Shown here piece after piece: positions 1-11,091 of a DNA stretch of 64,000 nucleotides. The position numbers were made by a program, and so were the translations under genes. The DNA is taken from assembly GCA_028095005.1 (NCBI GenBank), contig CM051461.1:171995144-172059143 (forward strand), read 5' to 3'. The notes under the pieces were generated by a model that saw nothing but the letters and a program-made list of their open reading frames with translations, did no database searches and was not told the origin of the DNA. Numbering within the stretch: the stretch's first letter is position 1; the number at the start of each line of letters is the position of its first letter. This DNA comes from Rhynchospora pubera (taxonomy: Eukaryota > Streptophyta > Magnoliopsida > Poales > Cyperaceae).

Positions 1-187
1 TCCCAACAGAGAATTTAGAGTTTTGAAATATCTTTTTAAATCATTTCTCAAGGAAACATAGATGTTATTCTGCCTTCCTATTCCATGAAGAAGTAGAGAG
101 GAGGGTTATCACTATTGGTCATCAACTCATCATGCAATGCAAATATTTCACTTTAAATTTGCTAATAAAGCATAATGTTTATTTCAG

Positions 188-992
188 GGGTTGGATAAGA
201 TACATAATTCCATGTATATTCCTCTCTTGCTCGGGTTTCATAATGTGGAACAAGCACCATAGAAAAGGACGGCCAATAGAAGCTTTCCAAGTGCCGCCTC
301 CTAAACATAAGAGCACTGTCGAACAGCTTTTAACTTTGCAAGAGACTATATCTAAGCTGGAAATGGGTATCCAGGAGGGAAACATAACCCTTCTCAAGCT
401 CAGAGCTATTTTATTTGCGGCATTTCCTCAGGTTTGGATCTTAAGCTCATGTTTTCAATCACCTTTTATCTTTTAAATCGAGTAGTTTTGTATTATTTTT
501 TTTTCTGTACCAGTACCAATACCAGGTTGCACGAACCACTACCATCATCTGACAAACGTGGCCTCTTCTAACACAGAGGCAGTGGATAAACACACACTTA
601 CACACACATAGAGTGATACTTTGAGAGAGGAACTATCCTCGGGTACAGAGTTTTGTAGTATTGGTGCTTTACTGTACCTGTTGCAACCAGCCATGAGGAA
701 AAATAACATGTTTTGCTAATATGTTTTTTTGTTAAATAAATAATGGTTTTTATTCAATTTGTATGTTCAGACAACAAACAAGATCGCAATTACACTAGTT
801 GTGATGGCGGTTTTGTTTATGCTCTTATCTTTCAAAGATATATTATTGGCGATTCTACTTGAGGAATACACGAGAAAAATGCCCCTAAGGAGAGAGAGTA
901 GTGAGAAGTTGGTACGGAGGTTGAGGGAATGGTGGGGCCGGATACCAGCTGCACCAGTGCAGCTCATGAAGCGTCATGAGAGCAGAAGATAG
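188..992 (+). CDS. DUF639 family protein, C-terminal part (5' end outside window)
   Basis: Partial gene. Two exons are visible, 188-431 and 771-992 (stop TAG), joined by a phase-0 GT-AG intron. The first follows a TTTCAG acceptor and encodes a hydrophobic stretch (GWIRYIIPCIFLSCSGFIMW), then the conserved segment STVEQLLTLQETISKLE. The second encodes another membrane stretch (KIAITLVVMAVLFMLLSF) and ends with the family signature RRESSEKLVRRLREWW..RIPAAPVQL. Plant DUF639 proteins are long, membrane-associated and of unknown biochemical role; their C-terminus carries this RREWW/PAAPVQL block. By memory it most resembles Arabidopsis At5g23390, whose neighbours also match genes in this window. 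A poly(A) signal (AATAAA) lies about 115 bp past the stop. The family call is confident; function is unknown. Confidence 0.88.
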
Positions 993-3900
993 ATTTTGTG
1001 AACAGATCAGTGCTATTTATTTCTTTGGCATAGATTTCTTTTTTTTTCTTCGGTAATTCCATTAATCTGAATATTCCTGTGCCGTGTGAATAGAAAACAA
1101 AAAGGGTAAATAAAGAAAAAAAAAAACACGTGCTTATAGGCCTTCATGTATATTGGAAGTGGTAAATACTGTACATAAAGTACTCATTGAAGAAAAGTAA
1201 TTGTAATTAATCTTCTATTATTATATATTATTGTTCACAGTTTGGAAAATCTGGAATTCAAATCGCAACTGATCCCTTCTATGATCTATGCCATTGTGAC
1301 TTCTCAGATGATTTAGGTGGAGATTTTGTGTTTTCTCTTCTTGGCTTCTTGCTATTAAAAAAGATCACTGCAATTAAGCCTTTGCCATTTCAGCCTATTA
1401 TTGCACGACAAGAATTTCATTTTAAGTTTTTAACCTTAGCAGAAGTTATCTTAAAACTTTTTTCTTTGTTAATACAAGGTTGCTGACAAAGTGATAATTT
1501 ATCTTTAAAACCTTTTTCTTTTAATTTTTCTTGGAGTAATGTTGACGAAGTGCCAATAACAGTAAATTTTTATTAAAGAGATAGTTTTACAAGATTGTCA
1601 TGGATTTCATTCCTTAAAAAAAAATATTAACAACAATGAAAACTTGAATCTCAAATTCCTTCTTTTGAGGTATCAGAATCAGATGGGAAGTTTATAGGAG
1701 ACTTTGTGAGTCCTTTTTAATGGCTGATTATAAATTGAATACAAATGCAAATCACCATCAATGAACAGCAGATTTCAAATATTACGGCGTTAATTGACAT
1801 TTTATGCTTGAATACAAAAGAAAATCACCAAAATATGTATTTTTACTTGATAGACTTTAAACATTTCGCTCAAATTTGTCAGGTTTGACACCACGAGTGG
1901 TGGTTAATTGATTAAAATCCTATCAATGTGCACTTTTTTCTATTTTAGCTATGTAATTTTGAAAAATGAGTTTTTGGACGTTGACAGTATCAAGTTCTCC
2001 ATTTTTGCGTCCAGTGTGGCATTAACTGATAGCTAAAGAGATGACTTGGGGATTTTGCTCCTATCACTTTAGTAGATTTTATTAAAAAAATAAGCAAAAT
2101 GAACAATATTTTTAATTTTTAATTCTATGTACTTTATCTTAATATGAGAAATGCGTAACCAAAATTTTGATCGCCGCCAGTTGGTTCATTTAAATATGAT
2201 CTCTCGGCTATTTATTTTAGATTCTCGTGGTACTCGTAATCGTGTTTGATTTCTTCCAATAATATTTGTAGCAATGATATGTAGATTATTATTTTAATTG
2301 CTGCTGATATTTTTAGGAAACAAAATCCATGACAATCATCACAAATACCATCTAAATTTTAAATCCAATGTTTATAACATAATTAATATTTTTCGATATC
2401 ATATTACTGTTTGCAATCTATTTAAAATTTACAAGTGCAATAGACACAACGAACAAAATACACAAATTTTTAATTATAAAAATATGGATCCCAAGTTTCC
2501 TCTACTTTGGCTTAAACAATAATACTTAGTTAATCGGAGTAAGGTCTAAAAAAAATTATATTATTTTGAAAAAGAAATGCTAAAAAAAAGGTGTACCGTG
2601 ATGCGTCATAGAAACAGAAGAAATCATTTTCCGAAAATAGGGAAAATAAACTACCAAAAGTACTTAATGCAAATAAATAGTAAAAAAAAAAAACGTTCTA
2701 GAAAACCAGTCTCAAGCTTATTCAGCAAAAATTGATGGCGCCACGGCAGTCTGCGGTCTGATCGATTCAAGAATAATGTGTTTTCACCTCAGATTTTCCT
2801 CGTGAATTCATTAGTAAAATAGAAAAAAAAATGGATAACATATTCACATGTGCTATTCTCTGTTTCCATCTGATCTAAGGTTTGAAGGGAAAACTTAAGG
2901 AAGTAAAAAACGAATCAATTACGTCTGCCTCGTCATAATTAGAAAATTGACCAAATGCGTGATAACGAATTCTTCAGTATTCAACACTCTTTTCCAATTC
3001 CTCTGACGCAACTGAAGGTCTTTTTAGTTTAATAATCTAACAACCCATCTGTAAATGGTGCAACAGGTTTGTTTTTTTATTAATAAATTCACTAGCGCAA
3101 GCGCACTTATAATAATAATATCGCCGGACGCACAAGTGAAAATATCATGCAGGAGCAAATTTCTTCTACACTGTTGAACTTTTAGTACAATGAAAATAAT
3201 ACCCTTTTAAGTTTTTTTTAATTGAGCACAATTTTTTTTAAATAAATTGTCTTATTTTAAAATTTTTATAGTTAATTATTTTATAGAAGGAAATTAGAAA
3301 AACAATCTAAATAAGATAAATTTGAATGTCTTTTTTCATTTTGAAGATATTTGAGGGCCAGATGTCCTGCAATATTATAGCGTGATGTGTGCACTTCAGA
3401 GTAATTTATTTCCCCAAAAGATAAATTTCATTTTTTTAATTGAAAAAGGGAAAGAAATATTATTTTTTTAAACTGAGGCAAATTCTCCAGATTTTTTTTC
3501 GCCCCTCTACGTTTTTCCCTAAGCAACCTAAAAAGCTATTCTGTTCACCTGGCAAAGATTGTATAAACATCATAAATTTTGTTAGAGTAAAAACCTGAAA
3601 AGTTACTATGGTATGATCCTAAATAAAAGTATAAAACCAGCAAGGTTGGATGCCAAATAGTTCGCATATAAACTTACTATAAATCGGAACGCATAATTCT
3701 TGTTGAATTTTGTAAGTACTAATGCACTATATATCACATCTCGTGAAAATATAAAATCAATCCAAATATAAGTGTAAATGTATAAGCAACATTTATGTTT
3801 AATTGTACCACACATAATCTAGATATGCGTCATCAAATAAACAAACTTGGAGCTAAGAATCTCTTTGCAAAGTTAAACAAACTTGGAGCTAAGTATCTCT

Positions 3901-4474
3901 CTTCTCTCTCCAAAATAAAACTTGCAAGACATGCAGGAAAGCAACACTAGTATTATAAATTTTTGCTTTTTTTAGTTTTAAATTCCCTCCGCAATCTCGG
4001 CAGCATCAACAAGAAATCATTTTCTTGGCAAATAAAAAACAACAGGACACCAGGTAATAGTTCATTTATTTATTTAATCCAACATTAAATAGCTTGCGAT
4101 TATTTGTCGGCTGCAAATAAATACTAAAAGATTAGTTGCAATTCCTTGCAAGTGTCTTACAACAAATGGATGTTTCTGCAAACGACTGCAATAGAAACAT
4201 AAGTTTTACTTTATTTGGTTGAAAAATTAACAAGAATTTGTGTAAACTGTTATGGTATTTTTTTTTTTTTTGAGGATCTGCCCGTAGGCGACTGTTATGG
4301 TAGTTGCTAATTATTCTGCAAGGAAGCCGCCAGCATTTATTATTTGTTTTCAATAACTAGAATTTGGTCAAACAAGGCATGTGTGTGCAAGCCGCGGAAG
4401 AAAGTTCCATGTACCAACGAGAAAAATCACTTTTGCTTTCTCATTTAAATACGTTTGGAGAGAACTGCATATAA
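993..4474. other. Intergenic, AT-rich, no gene seen
   Basis: No recognisable coding sequence. The first 150 bp are presumably the 3' UTR of the DUF639 gene, with AATAAA near 1107. The remaining ORFs are short, AT-driven and match no family I recognise. It contains a small tandem duplication at 3839-3900, listed separately. Confidence 0.6.
3839..3900. repeat. 36-bp tandem duplication, two copies
   Basis: AAACAAACTTGGAGCTAAG occurs at 3839 and again at 3875, each followed by a near-identical ATCTCT tail. This is a simple two-copy tandem repeat with a 36-bp period. Confidence 0.85.
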
Positions 4475-5357
4475 TAATTAATCGGAATTGCTTAGGATCA
4501 TCTCTAAGATTTTATCATTTTCATCATCCTCACGCGTATGTTGCAACTAACTTCTCTCTCCTTACGTGTACGCTGTCTCCCGCCCCTCCCCCTCCTCCCT
4601 CCCACGTACGATGTCCCCCCTCCCCCTTCTATCTTCCACGTACGCTGTCCCTCCTCCTCCCTCCCACGTATGCTGTCCTTCCCTCCCCCTCCTCCCTCCC
4701 ACATACACCGTTCCCTCCCCTGCACCCTTCTCCCTCCTCTTCCTACACACTTCATAACTGTTGAAGTTAATATATTTAAATGTTGAAGGTAATATCGTAA
4801 CTGTTGAATTTAATATATATAACTGTTATACTAAACTTGTTGCAGAGATAGAATAGAACCAAGGTCTATCTTTCTGATATTAACTTCAATAGTTACGATA
4901 TTACCTTCAACATTTAAATATATTAACTTTAACATTTACGATATTAATTTCAATAGTTATCTATTTAATTTCAGCAATTACGATATTAACTTCAACAATT
5001 ATCTATTTAATTTCAACGGTTACGATATTAACTTCAATATTTATGCATAGTATATATTAACTTCAATAGTTATCTAATTAAGTGCAACAATTACGATATT
5101 AACTTCAACAATTTATAAAGTTTGAGGGAAGGGGAGGGGGAGGGGTGGGTGAGACAATGTACGCGGGATGGAGAGGGGGGAGGGGGAAGGATATGAGAGA
5201 CAGCGTACGCGTACGCGAGAGGGAGGGAAGCAGAGCGATGGAGGAAGAGGAGCGAAACAGATGATGATAGTAAAAAATAGAAAACGCGTTTAACAACTGA
5301 TGAGGATGATAGGGATGATGAATATCGGGAATGATCCTTATCACCCCCGATAATTAA
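4475..5357. repeat. Large foldback (imperfect palindrome) with polypyrimidine/polypurine arms
   Basis: The left arm runs from TTAATTAATCGG near 4477 through CATCATCCTCACGCG into a C-rich minisatellite (about 4575-4745; CCTCCCTCCCACGTAC-like units). The right arm is its inverted counterpart: G-rich at 5115-5235 with GTACGCG motifs, then GATGAGGATGAT and CCGATAATTAA near 5355. The centre (4750-5110) is made of diverged repeats of GTTGAAGTTAATAT and its complement TTAACTTCAATAGTTACGAT. The whole block can fold on itself. ORFs read from the C-rich arm are low-complexity and are not taken as genes. It is probably a foldback transposon or MITE; I found no clear TSD. Confidence 0.75.
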
Positions 5358-6550
5358 CTCCTCCTTGCGCAAATCCTGATGCAATTTAACAGTTTGATAT
5401 TTACGGTCCTTCTCAAGAGAAAAAAAACATTAGGATAATTCAAATTTCCTTTTCCATTATATTTTTAATTATATATTTAGGACTTAAAATTTCTTAACAA
5501 TCATCAAAAATAATTTTGAGTTTTATAATCGGACGTTTAGAACATGATTTGTACTCTATACATATCATGCCATAAAAAAATGAAATTGTTGTAAGTTTTA
5601 TCATTTTATCAGAAGTCTTGAATTTTGCAACGGACCAGATTAAATGAGATATATATGTTAAAGTATCAAATATTAAGTGCATTAAATTTGATACACAACC
5701 AGCAATAAATATATAATCTATCATTTTTTCGACATGCATTTACAAATTTATGACATTTTGACTTTAACATTAAAAATTTATAACTTGAATTACAAAGTTT
5801 TTGGTTTCATCAAAATAAATTTAAGGTTGTAGTTCGAACTATAGTTTGTAAATTACTTAAAAATTGAAATCGTGATAATTATATAACAAATTGAAGATAT
5901 TTGAACCGTTTGAAAACAGATTAAATAAGTGCAGCGCATGTTTCTCCTGTTGGTTTTTGCCACTTTTTGGTTCTAAAAAGTTCACCTTTACCGCCTTGTC
6001 GTTTAGATAGAACTAGTAAAACTAACAAAATGGAAGCATAAAAGGTAGAACATATTTGAGGTCAGGGTTCAAACGCCTCTAACCCTTCTAGAACTACCAC
6101 AAGACTAGAACAATTGGATGACGTCCGTGCTCAGGCTAATTAGTAATTAGTTCTCTCAAAATACAATCGTGTTTCTATAATTTTTCTAATTTCTAGAGTA
6201 CTAGTCAAACCACAGAACCGCATCATATTAATGGTGTGATCAATTCTCTGCAAAAAGCACGACTATCACCCGGCCCTTTCGGTTTCAGTTCCCACGAATG
6301 GCACATCAACAAATAGCAAAGTCAAGAATTTGAATTCTTCACAGACCAACATTTTTTATTTATTTATTTTTGTAATAAACGTGTTCCCAAAACCCAACCA
6401 GATCCTGAGAACCTTCATCATAAGCCTTATATATGCAAACTAAATATTTTTGCAATCCTTCCTACTCTCATTTCAAACGACCATTAATTTCTCCACACCC
6501 ACATTTTTATTTTGTTCATAAAATAAAAGGCATATATCCATCCAATCACC
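5358..6550. other. Intergenic, upstream of the NHL gene
   Basis: AT-rich, with no coding signal. The 3' end is the promoter and 5' UTR of the NHL gene; a TATA-like box is listed separately. Confidence 0.6.
6427..6434 (+). promoter_or_regulatory. Candidate TATA box of the NHL6-like gene
   Basis: TTATATAT lies about 117 bp upstream of the ATG at 6551, a normal spacing for a plant gene with a short 5' UTR. This is inferred from position and sequence only. Confidence 0.4.
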
Positions 6551-7315
6551 ATGGATCAGAGGGTCTATCCAGTGGGCTCTCTACCGGCTTCAGCTCCTGT
6601 GGCACCTGAAAACCTCTCTAGCAGCTCCAAAAAAGACTCCAAAATCGACAAATTGCCGCTTTTCACCGCGCCCACCTCGTCTCCACCGCCGCCTGCACCT
6701 GTAAACACTCGAAGAAAGCGGAGCCGGTTGTGCAAGTGCTTATGTTGGACTTTGCTTGCAATAATTATCCTAATTGTTGTCCTAGCTGCTATAGTTGGCA
6801 TTTTGTACCTCATTTTTCGACCCAAAATCCCGCACTACTCGGTCGACTATTTAACAGTCAATAACTTCACTATGGACAATAATCTGACGGTCACAGCGAG
6901 TTTCGATATAACCGTGACATCACGAAACCCTAATAAGAGGATTGGGATATATTATCTAGAAGGGAGCAAGATCACCGCCTGGTATAACACGACTGAGCTG
7001 TGCAACGGCACTTATCCTGTGTTTTACCAAGGCCACCGGAATACAACTGTGGTGCATCTGTTGCTAAGTGGTAAACCCCAGCTAACAAATGACCTTATAT
7101 CAGGTATACAGTCACAGCTTGAAACCGGGTCGATTCCGATAACTGTTAAGGGCAACGTACCGGTAAAGATAAAATTTGGGGCTTTGAAGCTTTTCAAGAT
7201 CACTGGTAAGGTAAACTGTCGTCTTTTGCTGGATAGTTCGAGTTCTGGCAGTTCAACTTCAGCCACGCAATTCAAGTTCAGGTCAAGTAGTTGCAGTTTT
7301 AAGGTGAAGCTCTAA
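6551..7315 (+). CDS. NDR1/HIN1-like (NHL) protein, NHL6-like, LEA_2 domain
   Basis: Intronless gene of 254 aa starting at an ATG in a good context (CACCATGG). The layout is a proline/serine-rich cytosolic N-terminus (residues 1-55), a basic, cysteine-containing juxtamembrane stretch (RRKRSRLCKCLCW), one membrane helix at about 66-89, and an extracytosolic LEA_2 domain from about 90 to the end. NHL signatures are visible: NPNKRIGIYY, KITAWYN, FYQGHRNTTVV, and a C-terminal SSSCSFKVKL. There are several N-glycosylation sequons (for example NTT, NGT). NHL proteins sit in the plasma membrane and act in defence and abiotic-stress (ABA) responses; NHL6 is the closest Arabidopsis type I recall. AATAAA occurs in the 3' flank near 7559. 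The family call is secure; exact orthology is inferred. Confidence 0.9.
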   Translation: MDQRVYPVGSLPASAPVAPENLSSSSKKDSKIDKLPLFTAPTSSPPPPAPVNTRRKRSRLCKCLCWTLLAIIILIVVLAAIVGILYLIFRPKIPHYSVDYLTVNNFTMDNNLTVTASFDITVTSRNPNKRIGIYYLEGSKITAWYNTTELCNGTYPVFYQGHRNTTVVHLLLSGKPQLTNDLISGIQSQLETGSIPITVKGNVPVKIKFGALKLFKITGKVNCRLLLDSSSSGSSTSATQFKFRSSSCSFKVKL

Positions 7316-9022
7316 TTCCGCCAGCGTTTAGAGATTCAAATTTTAAATTAGTTATCTTCATCAGCAAAGGTTCTTCAGACAAACACATTGAGGAAAGAGG
7401 CAAATTTTGGATGTGGAAACACATAATTCTACGCTACTATATTTTAAGCAGCCGATCATTTATTTGTCAGAGAATTCCTTGTACAGAAATTATTATTATT
7501 TTTTTTTATCTATCTATGTTGTAATATATTTATATTAATATATTAAATAAGATTTTCTTAATAAAAGCTCGGTTTCAGGATGAGCAAAGCAAGATATTTC
7601 TTCGTTCCTTTTTTTTAAAAAAAATTTCCTTGAAAATGAACGTGCATCATGCTCTTTGGTTAATTTGTTTCATATATAATTGCTTGATTGTGTTTACACC
7701 AGCAACATAAAAATAATAATAAAAAAATCAGAATACTAGAATAAAGAATAGTCAAGTTAGCAACGTCTTTGATTATTTTTTTTAGAGAAAAAGAGAAGGA
7801 TAAAACAAATGCAGGGTATCAGTACGTTCCCTTTATTTTTTTTTCCCTGGCCGTAGACTGGATCTTCTTTGACTACGAAACATATTTGGTGATTCAATAT
7901 TTCAATTTTATGGTATTTTTTCTTAGCGCTCCTTATTGAAATGCTAATTCTAATTAAAGTTACATAATCTTCCAAACTTTCTCTTTGGTCTTCAAATTAT
8001 TATTCTTTGTTATTACACCTAGTTTCCAATTTCAAAAGATTAAAAACCATATATTGACGAGTCGTCGAACTCTGTACAGCTAAAACCCCACCAAAACTCC
8101 AGCTTCATGAAACTATCGATCAATAAATAAAGTTAAACATTTTCATTAGTACGTGCTAACCGCCTAACCCCGATCTGCTGGTGGCTATTGAAAAATGAAC
8201 GCAGGTTAGTTTTATATGTGTTGGAAATTATTTTTTTTCTAGTATTTCAATAGCAATATAAATTCAAGTTAAAAAAGCATTAAAAAATTTGGGGAAATTA
8301 TTTTCTCGACATAGTAAAGGAGGATGGAAAAACGAAAAAAGGAGCAGCGGAAAAGAGATTAAAAAAAAAAAAAAATTAGCGCACTGTGCTGGTCTACAAA
8401 GTAATTGGGCTACTTGTGAAAAATCGAAGAGACCTTGAATATTTAATAGCCCAGCCCATAAATAGAAAAGGACATATTACATATATGACCCTCAAATTTT
8501 GGGAAAGTTTTATTTACGGGTCTAATTCTCGTTTTCCTCCGCGCGCTTCCTCTTTTCATTTCCCGCTCTATTAATTTCTAGAGAAAATCCACACCATCCA
8601 TCCACAACGAATGAACGTTTAGAAACGATCGACGTCTCCGTTCCAGATCGCGCTATTCACATTCCGCATTTTCACAAAAGAACATATTTCCTCCCTGCAT
8701 AACAGACTCTGTAGCAGTCTTTTCGAAAATGGGACCCACACAATTCTTCAGTTCAAGCTCCACGAAACGACCCGCTACATATATACGACATGGAAGACGT
8801 GGCACAGAAAAAACAAGCGCCAGAAAGAAAATTTTCATTCCAAAATAATTTGATTGCCGCTCTTCGTTCCCAAAATTCTATTATAATTAAACCCACCGCT
8901 TTGTCGATTCATTTCAAGGGTTCTACTTCTACCATATACCTCTTCTCTCTCTCTCTTAGTCTCGAATCAAAACTTGTTCGAGAACCAACTTCTTTGGAAC
9001 CTCTCTCTTTCTTTACAAATCC
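7316..9022. other. Intergenic, NHL 3' flank and HMGB promoter
   Basis: AT-rich. The first 250 bp look like NHL 3' UTR. The last 100 bp include a CT-rich leader (CTCTCTCTCTCT near 8943), typical of plant 5' UTRs, ahead of the HMGB start. No additional gene seen. Confidence 0.6.
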
Positions 9023-10561
9023 ATGGCTGGCGCGAAATCAAACCCACCGAAGCCTCGCAAGAGAGTTGAGGCGGAGACGCTCAAGCGCGCGAGAGATGGC
9101 AGTGCCTTCACGAGATGGTACTTTCCTTTCTCAATTTTGTTCTCTGATTTGTGTTTTTGATGGGTACTTGTTAGTTGACTGTAAGGTGTTTGTGTTAATG
9201 TCGCAGTGAGGCGTGCAACAAGGATGTGCCGGTGGTGTTGATCGACATGCATAGTTGCAGTTTGGATACCAAGATTAGGGAGAGTTTGGGTATTTCTCAG
9301 ATTTAACTTTCGGTTTTACATATTTCTTCTTATTTATGCCAGATCTGATACCAACTTCTGTTGCTTCTTTCTTTAATTTCTTGGATTCAGAATCTCAAGT
9401 AGTGGAGAAGGTTGTCGAGGCCAAGAAACCAGAGAAGTAATGGAAACTTTGAACTTAATTTGTTTTCTTTTTATTACTGTTAGTTGGAATTACTTGTGGT
9501 TTATTAATTGAATATTTGGTTTCATTTTCTAGGAAAAGGCCTTCTCCATCCAGTCAGAAAAAAAAGGAGGGCACTACCAAGAAAGCAAAGAAATCCAATG
9601 AATCTTCCAGCAAGAGAAAGCGTCCCCCGACTGCTTTCTTTGTTTTCATGTAATAATTACAGATCTGAATTTATTGCGAAGTAATAATATTTAGATAATT
9701 TTGTAAAGAATTAGTTTTCATTGCTAATGACATCTGATGTATTACAGGGAGGATTTCAGAAAGGAGTACAAGGAAGCTAATCCTGATAACAAAAGTGTTG
9801 CCTTGGTGAGAGATTTCTTAAGATTCCTCTTTATTTTTCCTTTAAAGTTTTAACTAAATTCAGGCAGAACTTCAAAATACTGTAATTTAGGGGATTTTTA
9901 TAATACTAACACTTTTACATGTCCAAAAGGTTTCAAAGGAAGGTGGGGAGAAGTGGAAATCAATGACTGAAGAAGTGAGTTTCACTCTACTACACTATTT
10001 TAAATTAAGCCTTTGCATAGTTGTGACAAATAAAAATTGACATAATTACTGGTTTTTTTTTTTGTGCTTAAACAGGAAAAGAAGCCATATATTGAGAAGG
10101 CAGCAGAGCTAAAAGCAGAATATGAGAAGGCAGTGGAGGAAGATAAGAATGCAGAAAATGAAGAGGAAGATAAGAATGCAGAAAATGAAGGGGAGGATGT
10201 TAATGAGGAGCAAAATGGAGATGATGTAAGTAATGACATGAAAATTTAATTCCCTAGCACCAATGTGAAACTGCAATATCTTCAATGAGTAAAACATTGA
10301 ATCTGCATTGAGGTATGAGATATGATAACACTGGACACTGCTACACTGGTTGGTACTCGTCTGGTGTTGTGGCAGTACTGGATGTCTCCTGTAATTGTTG
10401 CTATGGTATTTTAGAGTGTGTACTGATGGTTATTTGTCTTTGTTAACTTTCTTTTTAATGATTACCTATCTTTGTTGTTTTAGGAGAAGGGGTCATCTGA
10501 CAAAGAAGATGAGGTTGCAGACGAGGTTGCATCTGATAAGGAAAACGAGAATGAAGATTGA
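9023..10561 (+). CDS. HMG-box chromatin protein, HMGB6/HMGB7 type
   Basis: Eight exons, all GT-AG: 9023-9117, 9207-9289, 9391-9436, 9533-9649, 9748-9805, 9930-9974, 10076-10225 and 10484-10561. They join in frame to 223 aa. The N-terminal region is basic (KPRKRVEAETLKRARDGSAF), followed by a Cys/His cluster CEACNKDVPVVLIDMHSC (C-x2-C-x11-H-x-C). A lysine-rich linker leads to one HMG box (about residues 110-175: KRPPTAFFVFMEDFRKEY, GGEKWKSMTEEEKKPYIEKA). The acidic tail includes a small internal duplication, EEDKNAENE twice. HMGB proteins bend DNA non-specifically and assist chromatin remodelling in the nucleus. By memory the N-terminal block is shared with Arabidopsis At5g23420. The gene is convergent with the LRR gene, 530 bp apart. 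Confidence 0.92.
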
Positions 10562-11091
10562 GGGAGAAGTTTAGTATGACTAGTGTGATGTTTTATTGTT
10601 ATAGTGGAGATTTGTCTCCCTACTTGTAAATTGTGGTAGCTGTTAGTGTTGGTGGTTTTAGGGCTGCTTCAATTGAAACTTGCCTTTGCTGTTTGGAACG
10701 TGATGCTGGTTTGAAGTAGCATTGTTTTTCAAGTTAGAACCATTTTGTTCAATATCATTACTAATATTAAGAGGCAAATGGGTATCTTTTGCAACTTTGA
10801 GATTGTGCATTATTTTATAAAAGCGATCAAATTTTGAGGATAATTGTTTCTTAACAAATGACAACATTGTCTGCTATTTGGTACATCTCATATTTGATCA
10901 AATGAAGAATGCATGTCACACAATTTCAGATTAAAACGACAGTAAATAATATTTCACAAGGAAACACATAAAAACTACATTAAAAAAAAAAACATTACAA
11001 AGAACAGGGGAAATTGTATTCTTGTTTGATGTTTTTCTTCCTTCATTTCAGTCAGCCCTTTGTTGACCTTTTGTTATATTAAGAGGACCCT
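10562..11091. other. Convergent 3' flanks of the HMGB and LRR genes
   Basis: 530 bp between two stop codons on opposite strands. It must hold both 3' UTRs and terminators. No other coding signal. Confidence 0.6.

Noticed and set aside
4381..5384. Several overlapping ORFs on both strands rich in Pro/Ser/Leu or Gly/Arg/Glu
   Set aside because: They are translations of the polypyrimidine/polypurine arms of a foldback repeat, open because of low complexity, with no family resemblance.
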